Source: Kineosporia sp. A_224 (GTDB taxonomy: Bacteria; Actinomycetota; Actinomycetes; Actinomycetales; Kineosporiaceae). From it: a DNA stretch of 45,289 nucleotides. Under the pieces are notes generated by a model. It made no database searches. It saw nothing but the letters and a program-made list of their open reading frames with translations, and was not told the origin of the DNA. Below are positions 7,301-14,259 of the stretch, one piece after another. The stretch's first letter is position 1. Each line of letters begins with the position of its first letter. Location: assembly GCF_002198655.1 (NCBI RefSeq), contig NZ_MWLN01000203.1, forward strand, positions 1 through 45,289, written 5' to 3'. Made by a program: the position numbers and the translations under genes.

Positions 7301-8530
7301 TCACGTCGTCCCTTCGGTCCCGTTTCCCAGCGCGGCCCGGCGGCCCCGGAGGAATCGCTGCTCCGCCCCGTTCGTCGCCAGGGCGAGCGCCCGGTCGTAC
7401 GCGGCTCGGGCGTCCCGGTCCCGACCGAGCCGGGCGAGCACGTCGGCCCGGGTGGCGTGGAACAGGTGCAGCCGTTCGAGCGGGAGACCGTCGAGCACCT
7501 CGAGCGCCGCCTGCGGACCCTCGACGTGGAGGACGGCGACCGCCCGGTTCAGCGCCACCACCGGGGTCGGGGCCATGCGCGCCAGCAGGTCGTAGAGGTC
7601 GAGCACCTGCTGCCAGTCCGTCTCGGCACCGGACGGCGCGTCGCTGTGGACGGCCGCGATCGCCGCCTGCACCTGGTACGGCCCGGGTGCACCACGGCGC
7701 AGGCAGGCCCGCACGAGCGCCTGCCCCTCGGCGACGAGCGAGCGGTCCCAGCGGGAGCGGTCCTGCTCCGGCAGCAGGACCGGCGTGCCGCCGTCCGCCA
7801 CCCGGGCGCCCGCCCGGGCCTGGGTGAGCAGCATGAGCGCGAGCAGCCCGAGCACCTCGGGCTCGTCGGGCATCAGGTCGGCGAGGAGCCGGCCGAGCCG
7901 GAGCGCCTCGGCGCACAGGTCGGGGCGCAGCAGGTCGTCGCCGGTGGTCGCCGTGTACCCCTCGGTGAACGTCAGGTACACCGCGGCGAGCACCGGCGGC
8001 AGCCGTTCGGGCAGCTCGGCGTCCCCGGGGACCCGGTACGGGATCCGGGCTGCGGCGATCTTCTTCTTCGCCCGGACGATCCGCTGCGCGACGGTCGCCT
8101 CGGGCACGAGGAACGCCCGGGCGATCTCGGGCGTCGTCAGCCCGCAGAGCAGCCGGAGGGTCAGCGCGACCTGGGCCGGCTGGGCGAGCGCCGGGTGGCA
8201 GCACGTGAAGACGAGCCGGAGCCGGTCGTCGCGCACGGGACCGACCTCCTCCGGTTCGTCGGGGGCGTGCAGCAGCAGGGCCTGGCGGTGCCGGTCGCCG
8301 CGGGTGGCCTCGCGGCGCAACCGGTCGACGGCCCGGTTGCGTGCCGTCGTCGTGATCCAGCCACCCGGGTTCGGCGGGACGCCGCGCTCCGGCCAGGTCG
8401 CCGCCGCAACGGCGAACGCCTCCTGGACCGCCTCCTCGGCGAGGTCGATGTCGCCGAGGAGACGGACCAGGGTCGCGACGCAGCGACCGCGCTCGCCGCG
8501 GTAGACCCGCTCGAGGTCGGCGGCGGTCAT
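7301..8530 (-). CDS. ECF42-type RNA polymerase sigma factor
   Basis: This is an extracytoplasmic-function sigma factor of 409 residues. Region 2 is near residues 10-75 (DLAEEAVQEAFAVAAATWP and WITTTARNRAVDRLRR in segments). Region 4 is near 120-165 (LRLLCGLTTPEIARAFLVPE, then AQRIVRAKKKI). A long C-terminal extension of about 230 helical, TPR-like residues (SIDE: RLHLFHATRADVLARLGR) is typical of the ECF42 group rather than ordinary short ECFs. ECF42 factors are normally encoded next to DGPF/YCII proteins and have no anti-sigma factor, and the gene immediately upstream (8542-8883) is exactly that. A TGTCGA-N17-CGTA promoter upstream of the pair suggests autoregulation. The ATG lies 11 bp after the partner's stop. 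Confidence 0.92.
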   Translation of the reverse strand: MTAADLERVYRGERGRCVATLVRLLGDIDLAEEAVQEAFAVAAATWPERGVPPNPGGWITTTARNRAVDRLRREATRGDRHRQALLLHAPDEPEEVGPVRDDRLRLVFTCCHPALAQPAQVALTLRLLCGLTTPEIARAFLVPEATVAQRIVRAKKKIAAARIPYRVPGDAELPERLPPVLAAVYLTFTEGYTATTGDDLLRPDLCAEALRLGRLLADLMPDEPEVLGLLALMLLTQARAGARVADGGTPVLLPEQDRSRWDRSLVAEGQALVRACLRRGAPGPYQVQAAIAAVHSDAPSGAETDWQQVLDLYDLLARMAPTPVVALNRAVAVLHVEGPQAALEVLDGLPLERLHLFHATRADVLARLGRDRDARAAYDRALALATNGAEQRFLRGRRAALGNGTEGTT

Positions 8531-8552
8531 CAGTCCTGGAATCAGTCCTGGA
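8529..8552. repeat. 12-bp exact tandem duplication at the stop/start junction
   Basis: ATCAGTCCTGGA occurs twice in tandem (8529-8540 and 8541-8552). On the coding strand the first copy carries the YCII-gene stop and the second the sigma-factor start, with an AGGA before the ATG. Without the duplication the stop and start would overlap as TGATG. Confidence 0.9.
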
Positions 8553-8883
8553 ACGGGCGGACCTCGACCGGCGCCCCGCAGGCGAGCGTGCCCTTGCGGG
8601 CCCAGGCGAGCGCGGCGTCGAGGTCCGCCGCCTCGATGATCCAGAACCCGCCGATGACCTCCTTGGCCTCGGCGTACGGGCCGTCGGTCGTCACGACCTC
8701 GCCGTCGACGGCCCGCACGACGGTCGCCGTGCTCGACGGGTGCAGCCCACCGGCGAACACCCAGGACCCGGCCGCCTTGACCTCCTCGTTGAACGTGCCG
8801 ACCTGGGCGTACATCCGCTCGGTCACCTCGGCCGGCGGCGTGACGGTCTCGTCGTGCAAGACGGACAGCAGGTACTGGGTCAT
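8542..8883 (-). CDS. YCII/DGPF-domain protein, partner of the ECF42 sigma factor
   Basis: This 113-residue alpha/beta-barrel protein of the YCII-related family begins MTQYLLSVLHDE and contains the diagnostic DGPYAEAKEVIGGFWII (about residues 67-83), a variant of the DGPFAE(T/S)KE motif. A strong GAGGAG ribosome-binding site lies a few bases before the ATG at 8881-8883. It is co-transcribed with the ECF42 sigma gene. Partner proteins of this type are the main members of ECF42 regulons, but their biochemical role is unknown. Confidence 0.9.
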   Translation of the reverse strand: MTQYLLSVLHDETVTPPAEVTERMYAQVGTFNEEVKAAGSWVFAGGLHPSSTATVVRAVDGEVVTTDGPYAEAKEVIGGFWIIEAADLDAALAWARKGTLACGAPVEVRPFQD

Positions 8884-8930
8884 CTCGGATCTCCTCGTCC
8901 GGGGCACCCCTGCGGTGCTCCCACCCTGGC

Positions 8931-8957
8931 TACGAACCGGCCGGGCCGGATTCGACA
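8931..8957 (-). promoter_or_regulatory. Predicted ECF42-dependent promoter
   Basis: On the minus strand TGTCGA (8957-8952) is followed by 17 bases and CGTA (8934-8931), about 48 nt upstream of the YCII-gene ATG. ECF42 promoters described in actinobacteria have TGTCGA at -35 and a CGA/CGT-type -10 element. The match implies that this sigma factor controls its own operon. Confidence 0.65.
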
Positions 8958-8986
8958 CCCTCGCAGAAGATTTCTCTCCCGAGCCG

Positions 8987-9529
8987 TCAGCCCCGCCCGG
9001 CCCGCCTCGCCCGGAACGCCGCGACGTTCGTCCGGTTCGCGCACGTCGTGTCGCAGAACCGCCGGGACCGGTTCTTCGACAGGTCGACCATGACGTCGGT
9101 GCAGTCGTCCGCCGCGCACACCCGCAGCCGGTCGAGCTCCTTGCTGCGGATGACGTCGACCATCGCCATCGCGGCCTCGACGGCCATCCGCTCGGCGAGC
9201 GGGGCCTCGGGGGACGTCGCGTGCATGTGGTAGTCCCAGCCGTCGTGCCGGACCAGCTGGGGCAGCGCGTTGGCCTTGCTCAGCAGGTCGTTGACGAGCA
9301 GGACGGTGCCGTCCTCGTCGAGGGTCCAGAGCTGCTCGAGGCGGCCGCGCAGGGCCCGGACGGCGGCCAGCTCGGCGTCGTCCCGGACCCGGCTGCCGGT
9401 CCAGCGCCAGGTGCTGGCGTAGGCGTCGAGGTCGGCCAGGGAGGCAAGGCCCTCGACGCGGCCGCGACCGGTGTTGACGAGTGCGGCGAGGGCCGACAGC
9501 GACATCTCGGTGTCATGGGCAAAAAGCAA
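8987..9529 (-). CDS. CGNR zinc-finger (ABATE-domain) protein, probable regulator
   Basis: This is a 180-residue protein with an N-terminal ABATE-type helical domain (starting LFAHDTEMSLSALAALVNT) and a C-terminal CGNR zinc finger, here C-x4-C ... FCDTTCANRTNVAAFRARR. Proteins of this family are presumed DNA-binding stress regulators. The TTG at 9527-9529 is chosen: family members begin almost exactly at this point, and AAAGGGG lies just upstream. An in-frame ATG eight codons later would remove conserved sequence. The much longer frame reading upstream into the divergent transporter is an artefact of high GC. It is divergent from the DMT transporter gene (109-bp gap). Confidence 0.85.
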   Translation of the reverse strand: MLFAHDTEMSLSALAALVNTGRGRVEGLASLADLDAYASTWRWTGSRVRDDAELAAVRALRGRLEQLWTLDEDGTVLLVNDLLSKANALPQLVRHDGWDYHMHATSPEAPLAERMAVEAAMAMVDVIRSKELDRLRVCAADDCTDVMVDLSKNRSRRFCDTTCANRTNVAAFRARRAGRG

Positions 9530-9638
9530 CTTGACCCCTTTCAGACGCCATCCTAGGGTGGAGCCTGTCACAGCTGCACAACGCTTTTGACTCTTACGTC
9601 GTTCCTGCGACCGGGTCGATGATCGCCGGAGGGCACCC

Positions 9639-10622
9639 ATGGCCGCCACCTCGTCCACCCCGGCCCCCGCGATCGGCACCCCCGGTGCGCGACCGGACGG
9701 CGCCACGCGCGCCGCCGGACGCCGGCCGACAGGGCTCGGCGTCCTGCTGTCGCTGGTCTCGTTCGCGACGTTCGGCACCTCGGGGGTCTTCGCCTCGACC
9801 CTCCTCGCCGCGGGCTGGTCGTCCGCGGGGGCGGTCACCGCCCGGGTCGGGGTCGCGGCGCTCGTGCTCACGGTGCCGGCCCTTGTCGCGCTCCGCGGCA
9901 AGGTGCACGTGCTGCGCCGGTCGTGGCGCCCGGTGGTCGCCTACGGCGTCGTCGCGGTGGCGGCCTGCCAGGTGGCGTACTTCAACGCGGTCTCGCACCT
10001 CGACGTCGCCGTCGCACTGCTGCTGGAGTACCTCGGCACGATCCTCGTCGTCGGCTGGATGTGGCTGCGGCACGGGCACCGCCCGTCGTGGCTCACGGCC
10101 TTGGGTGCGGCGCTGTCGGTGTCCGGCCTCGTGCTCGTGCTGGACGTCCTCGGCGCGGTCCGGGTGGACGTCGTCGGCGTGCTCTGGGGGCTCGGAGCCG
10201 CGGCCGGTCTGGCGGCGTTCTTCGTGCTGTCGGCGCACTCGGACGACGAGCTGCCGCCGATCGCCATGGCCTGGGGCGGGCTCGCAGTGGGGACCGTGTG
10301 CCTGCTGCTCGCCGGCGCGGCCGGCATCGTTGCGCTCGACGCGCCGCGGGTCGACGTCGAGTTCGCCGGTCGCACGACGAGCTGGGTCTGGCCGGTGCTG
10401 GGCCTGTCGCTCGTCGCGGCCGTCGTCGCCTACGTCGCCGGCATCACCGGCACGCGGATCCTCGGCGCCCGCTTCTCGTCCTTCCTGGGCCTCACCGAGG
10501 TGCTCTTCGCGGTGCTCTTCGCCTGGCTGCTCCTCGACCAGTCGCTCACCGCGCTGCAGCTCGTCGGCGGCGTCGTCATCCTCGCCGGGGTCGGCGTCGT
10601 CAAGTACGCCGAGAACGCCTGA
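9639..10622 (+). CDS. EamA/DMT-family transporter
   Basis: This is a 327-residue integral membrane protein with about ten hydrophobic segments arranged as two EamA repeats. A 30-residue polar N-terminus precedes the first helix (LGVLLSLVSFATFGTSGVFA). The second repeat ends in FLGLTEVLFAVLFAWLLL and LVGGVVILAGVGVVKY, a typical EamA close. Such proteins export or import metabolites or amino acids; the substrate cannot be read. The ATG follows GGAGGG by 6 nt. It is divergent from the CGNR gene, which may regulate it. Confidence 0.88.
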   Translation: MAATSSTPAPAIGTPGARPDGATRAAGRRPTGLGVLLSLVSFATFGTSGVFASTLLAAGWSSAGAVTARVGVAALVLTVPALVALRGKVHVLRRSWRPVVAYGVVAVAACQVAYFNAVSHLDVAVALLLEYLGTILVVGWMWLRHGHRPSWLTALGAALSVSGLVLVLDVLGAVRVDVVGVLWGLGAAAGLAAFFVLSAHSDDELPPIAMAWGGLAVGTVCLLLAGAAGIVALDAPRVDVEFAGRTTSWVWPVLGLSLVAAVVAYVAGITGTRILGARFSSFLGLTEVLFAVLFAWLLLDQSLTALQLVGGVVILAGVGVVKYAENA

Positions 10623-10666
10623 GCCGCACGAACACCTGGGCCGCACGACCGTGCCGGCCTGCCGGA

Positions 10667-12016
10667 TCAGCCGCCCTCGCGCAGCCGGCGCGGGCGGCCC
10701 TGCCGGTGCCCGGCGTCCGCGGACCGCGCACCGGCCATCTCGGCGGCGATGCCCTCCTGCTTCTCCCACGAGCCGTAGACCCCGCCGCGGGTCGTCAGCG
10801 TCGCGAGCGCGCGCCGGGTCGGGGCGTCGAGGCGACCGGGCGGCTCGTTGCGCCACGGGGTCCCCGGCAGCGGCATGAAGGTGTGCGCGTGGATCCGCGC
10901 ACCGAGCGCCGTGAGCCGGTCCATGAGGGCGACGGTCTCCAGGGCCTGCGGCCCGCCCTCGCCGGGCATCCCGAAGATGACGTCGACGTTCGGCCGGAAC
11001 CCCTCCTGCACGCACAGCCGGACGGCGTCCTCGACGACGGCGGCGCCGTGGCCGCGCCCCGACAGCGCGAGGACGTCGTCCGAGCCTGACTGCGCCCCGA
11101 CGATGACGTCGCGGTTGTGGACGTGCTTCTTGAGCATCCGCAACGCCTCGACGCTCACGTGCTCGGGCCGCAGCTCGCTCGGGAACGATCCGAAGAAGAC
11201 CCGCCCGCCGGGGCCGATCTCCTCGCGGCACGCGGCGAGCAGCTCCTCGACGGCACCGAGGTCCGGCTCTTCGCCGTCCGAGCCGTACGACAGCGAGGTC
11301 GGCGTGACGAACCGGACGTCGCGCAGCGCGCGCCCGCGCATGACCCGCACGCTCTCGCGCACCGACCCGACGCTGCGGTGCCGGAACCTCGCCGAGAACA
11401 TGAACGGGGTCTGGCAGAACTTGCACGCGTACACACATCCGCGGGTGATCTCGATGGGGCTCGTGAGGTTGCGGGTGTGCGGGAACGCCGGGTAGTGGTC
11501 GAGCGGACGGCGTTGCGCGGCAGGGCCTTTGACGAGGCGGCCTGCCGGATCGTCGGCGCGGTCGAGGTGCGCGGTGCCGGCCAGACCTCGGTGCTCGGCG
11601 CCGGTCGCGACCGCCTCGACGAGGGTCACGAACGTGCGCTCGCCCTCGCCGACGGCGACGACGTCCCAGCCGGACCGCAACGTCACCAACGGTTCGGCCG
11701 TCGCGTGGACGCCGCCCGCGACGTGCACGACACCGCCGTCCGGGCCCTCCGGCACCGCCGCGCAGACCTGTGCGAGCTCGGCCGCGGCCGGCGGGAAGTC
11801 CGGCGAGTAGAACGACCACACCGTGAGCACCCGGCGCCCGGCCGCGACGCCCGCGCGGACGACGTCCGTGAGCTCCTCGACACTGCGCGCCAGGTGCAGC
11901 TCGTACGGCACCGACGGCGGTTCCACCTCGAGCGCTGCGAGCAGCGCGTGCACGCCGTACGTCTGCCCCTTGCGGTAGCGGACGACGAGATCGAGAACCT
12001 GCTCAGGCACCGGCAC
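10667..12016 (-). CDS. B12-binding domain / radical SAM protein
   Basis: This 449-residue protein has an N-terminal cobalamin-binding-like Rossmann domain (about residues 30-165, with VLTVWSFYSPD and VHVAGGVHATA) followed by a radical SAM core. The 4Fe-4S motif CVYACKFCQ supplies Cys194, Cys198 and Cys201. The region FGMPGEGG (near 350) fits the SAM-binding part of the barrel. It resembles the MJ_1487-like family (TIGR04013-type), whose reaction is unknown. The GTG at 12016 gives a start directly before the family-like YRKGQTYGVHALLAALE. The last 25 residues are Arg/Gly-rich and may be disordered. It is convergent with the DMT gene. Confidence 0.82.
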   Translation of the reverse strand: MPVPEQVLDLVVRYRKGQTYGVHALLAALEVEPPSVPYELHLARSVEELTDVVRAGVAAGRRVLTVWSFYSPDFPPAAAELAQVCAAVPEGPDGGVVHVAGGVHATAEPLVTLRSGWDVVAVGEGERTFVTLVEAVATGAEHRGLAGTAHLDRADDPAGRLVKGPAAQRRPLDHYPAFPHTRNLTSPIEITRGCVYACKFCQTPFMFSARFRHRSVGSVRESVRVMRGRALRDVRFVTPTSLSYGSDGEEPDLGAVEELLAACREEIGPGGRVFFGSFPSELRPEHVSVEALRMLKKHVHNRDVIVGAQSGSDDVLALSGRGHGAAVVEDAVRLCVQEGFRPNVDVIFGMPGEGGPQALETVALMDRLTALGARIHAHTFMPLPGTPWRNEPPGRLDAPTRRALATLTTRGGVYGSWEKQEGIAAEMAGARSADAGHRQGRPRRLREGG

Positions 12017-12083
12017 AGGTTACGTCGCCCGGACGGCGTGCCGGACTGCCCCACAGCCTCGAGCGGATCTCCGCGGTGATCAC

Positions 12084-12170
12084 TGGACGATCTGCGGGAT
12101 AGAGATGGGACGATTCGCGCGATGATCTTTGGACGATTTGCTCGCTAGAGATGGGACGATCTGCACGGTG
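12084..12170. repeat. 46-bp tandem repeat of TGG(G)ACGAT half-units upstream of the ATPase
   Basis: TGGACGAT or TGGGACGAT starts at 12084, 12106, 12130 and 12152, with spacings of 22, 24 and 22 bp. The higher-order unit is 46 bp, each with one short and one long form joined by AGAGATGGGACGAT. The array ends 18 bp before the ATPase GTG. The geometry of about two helical turns suggests an operator or iteron-like array bound by a dimeric regulator, possibly the ATPase itself. Confidence 0.8.
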
Positions 12171-12176
12171 GAGGAT

Positions 12177-12191
12177 ATGCTGAGTGGGTGA
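12177..12191 (+). other. Possible 4-codon leader minigene overlapping the ATPase start
   Basis: ATG CTG AGT GGG TGA follows a strong GGTGGAGG (12167-12174), and its stop overlaps the ATPase GTG as GTGA. The good ribosome-binding site is well placed for this ATG or slightly distant (13 nt) for the GTG. It may be a translational coupling device, or simply chance. Confidence 0.35.
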
Positions 12192-13450
12192 GAATAGCTC
12201 TGACCAGGCACGTTGCGCGGGATGCCCGCAGGGTCCTGGATGCTCTGTTGATGGATGAGCCTGCCGTCCTGTTGGAAGGCCCTCGCGGGTCCGGGAAGTC
12301 GACTCTGCTCCGCGAGATCGCCGATATCCACTCGGCGAAGGTGATCGATCTCGACGACGACGCCGCGCTCAGCGTCATCAGGGAGGACCCCTTCACGGCA
12401 CTGCAGTCGGAAGGGCTCGTGGTGATCGACGAGTTCCAGCGGGCCCCGTCAGTACTCTCGGTCGTCAAGCGCGTCGTCGACCGCACCAGCGAGCCGGGAC
12501 GATTCCTGCTGGCAGGATCCGTGGGCGCGCGATTGCTCCCGACCGGGTCAGAGACGCTGACGGGCAGGGTTCACCGCCTGCACCTACCCCCCCTGGCCGT
12601 TGGTGAGGTGCTCGGGGGGCCAGCGCGCCTGCTTCCACTGCTGCTGCGATCAGACCCCCCGACTGTGGTCAGCTCCCTGTCGCGTGCCGACTACTTCGAT
12701 CTCATCGTGGCCGGCGGCTATCCCGCGGCACTGCGCCGGGCGACCGCCAACCTCCGCAGCCGTTGGTTCGCCAGCTACCTCTCCTCCGTTGCCGAACGCG
12801 ATCTCCCGCAACTGTCCGACATTCGCCACCCTGGCGCCCTGGCCCGCCTGTACCGGCTCGTGGCACAGCAGACCTCCGGAGTCCTCAATCGCAGCGCCGT
12901 CGCGGAGCAACTGGCGATGGGGCGCACTGCCACATCGGCCTACCTCGACCTGCTGCATCACGTGCACCTGATCACCGAGCTTCCCGGCTGGACCATCGGG
13001 GTCTCGGTGAAGGAGGGCCGACGGCCGAAGGTTCATGTCTGCGATACCGGGCTTGCGGCAGCAGGTATCGGCATGGACGCCGGCCGCCTGGCCTCCGGAG
13101 GCATGGCCGGGTCGTTCATGGAGAGCTTCGTCCTCGCCGAAGTCTCCAAGCAACTGTCGCTCGTCGACGAACCACTGACCCTGGCTCACTTCCGGGACCG
13201 CTCCGGCGTCGAGGTGGACCTAGTGGTCGAACGTGCCGACGGCCGGGTCATCGGCGTCGAGGTGAAGTCCGCGACGTCCGTGAACGCGGCGGACGCCAAG
13301 GGTCTGAAGTTCCTGCGCGACCGCCTGGGTGACCGGTTCCAGGCCGGTCTCGTGCTGCACACGGGCCCCCTGACCGGTCGTCTCGGTGACCGGATCTGGG
13401 CCAGCCCGGTGTCGGCGTTGTGGGGCGGCGATCCTAGGGTTGGTGAGTGA
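12188..13450 (+). CDS. AAA ATPase with DUF4143 C-terminal domain
   Basis: This 420-residue protein has Walker A GPRGSGKST (31-39) and Walker B VVIDEFQRAP (78-87). The C-terminal DUF4143 region has the PD-(D/E)xK-like set Glu314, Asp344 and Glu358-x-Lys360 (GVEVDLVVE...GVEVKSA). Such ATPases are widespread, often horizontally acquired, and of unknown function; several carry what appears to be an inactive or active nuclease fold. The GTG at 12188 is preceded by the 46-bp repeat array. The stop overlaps the next gene as GTGA. Base composition and codon use (more A/T at third positions, e.g. GATATC, GAA, TTG) differ from the flanking genes, which suggests a recent arrival. Confidence 0.87.
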   Translation: MRIALTRHVARDARRVLDALLMDEPAVLLEGPRGSGKSTLLREIADIHSAKVIDLDDDAALSVIREDPFTALQSEGLVVIDEFQRAPSVLSVVKRVVDRTSEPGRFLLAGSVGARLLPTGSETLTGRVHRLHLPPLAVGEVLGGPARLLPLLLRSDPPTVVSSLSRADYFDLIVAGGYPAALRRATANLRSRWFASYLSSVAERDLPQLSDIRHPGALARLYRLVAQQTSGVLNRSAVAEQLAMGRTATSAYLDLLHHVHLITELPGWTIGVSVKEGRRPKVHVCDTGLAAAGIGMDAGRLASGGMAGSFMESFVLAEVSKQLSLVDEPLTLAHFRDRSGVEVDLVVERADGRVIGVEVKSATSVNAADAKGLKFLRDRLGDRFQAGLVLHTGPLTGRLGDRIWASPVSALWGGDPRVGE

Positions 13451-14139
13451 CTCCAACAGTGCTCGACGCCCTTGCGGCCAGGCCCTACCCCGGTCGAGCA
13501 TGCCTCGCCGGCCGCGCCGGCGACGGAACGCCATTCTGGGCGTACGCGCTGACCGGGCGGACCACGGCTTCCCGAGCACGGATACTCGTGGAGTCGCCTC
13601 ACGGTGACGTCGAGGTGCGAGATGTGCGTGACGACGGCGAGCCGGATGCGTTGCGGCACTATGTGGCGCTGGCCCGTCGCGGGGACTGGCTCCTCGTCGG
13701 CAACGGCGACCATGTCGTCCCCCTGTGCAACGACCTCGCCGCCGGAACAGACATCGGCGACGCCTTCGCCGTGCCGACCTTCGAGCCCGATCCGCCGATC
13801 TACACGCCACGCATCTGGCTGGGCGTCCGCACCGGTTCCGACGCGACCTACCTCGGGTGGGCGCGCCGCGCCGCAGACGGCCACGCACATCGAGGGTTGG
13901 TGTCCGCCGCGGAGTTCGACCCCGGATTCGGTGTCCTGCTCACCACCTACGAGGGATCGGCTGTCGACGTACGGACCTCCGCCGCACCGATGGACATTCG
14001 CGTGAAGGCGCATGACATCGGAGCGCTGGAGCGCGAGCTGTGGGATGCCCTCCCCGCTGACCTGCGCGTCGGGGGCCTCGTCGTCTCGCCGAAGAGGCTC
14101 CGCCTGCTGAGCGGCCCCGCGCAACCCACCGCGACCTGA
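13447..14139 (+). CDS. IMP cyclohydrolase-like (PurO-fold, PF07826-type) protein
   Basis: This 230-residue protein begins with YPGRACLAGRAGDG, AYALTGRTTASRAR and then LVESPHGDVEVRD, matching the YPGRG...GRSxxSRNR pattern of the IMP_cyclohyd family. Archaeal PurO makes IMP from FAICAR; bacterial relatives are scattered and mostly uncharacterised. Near the C-terminus it has a second conserved-looking block (GWARRAADGHAHRGLVSAAEF). Its GTG overlaps the stop of the DUF4143 ATPase, so the two are co-translated. No purine gene is nearby, so a role other than purine synthesis, such as nucleotide modification or sensing, is possible. The family call rests on remembered motifs. Confidence 0.7.
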   Translation: MTPTVLDALAARPYPGRACLAGRAGDGTPFWAYALTGRTTASRARILVESPHGDVEVRDVRDDGEPDALRHYVALARRGDWLLVGNGDHVVPLCNDLAAGTDIGDAFAVPTFEPDPPIYTPRIWLGVRTGSDATYLGWARRAADGHAHRGLVSAAEFDPGFGVLLTTYEGSAVDVRTSAAPMDIRVKAHDIGALERELWDALPADLRVGGLVVSPKRLRLLSGPAQPTAT

Positions 14140-14155
14140 CCCGACCTGACCCGGG

Positions 14156-14181
14156 CGCAGCGCTCCGGGCACAGCGCTGCG
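14156..14181. terminator. Hairpin between convergent genes
   Basis: CGCAGCGCT (14156-14164) pairs with AGCGCTGCG (14173-14181) around an 8-nt loop. It lies between the stops of the IMP-cyclohydrolase-like gene (14139) and the GNAT-TPR gene (14260). There is no T-run. A 10-bp tandem repeat, CGACCTGACC, precedes it at 14132-14151. Confidence 0.55.
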
Positions 14182-14259
14182 GGGAGACCACGTCGGCAGG
14201 ATGCCGCCGGATGGTCCCCGCAAGCGAAGTTGTCCCTCGCCTGCGGTGAGCGGACGACG

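Noticed and set aside
8987-9901. Longer start of the CGNR protein (304 residues)
   Set aside because: The extra N-terminus overlaps the divergent DMT gene and lacks family homology; TTG at 9529 with AAAGGGG gives the expected start.
9594-11819. 741-codon minus-strand frame over the DMT and radical SAM genes
   Set aside because: Low-complexity Arg/Gly/Asp composition, no motif, antisense to well-supported genes; a high-GC artefact.
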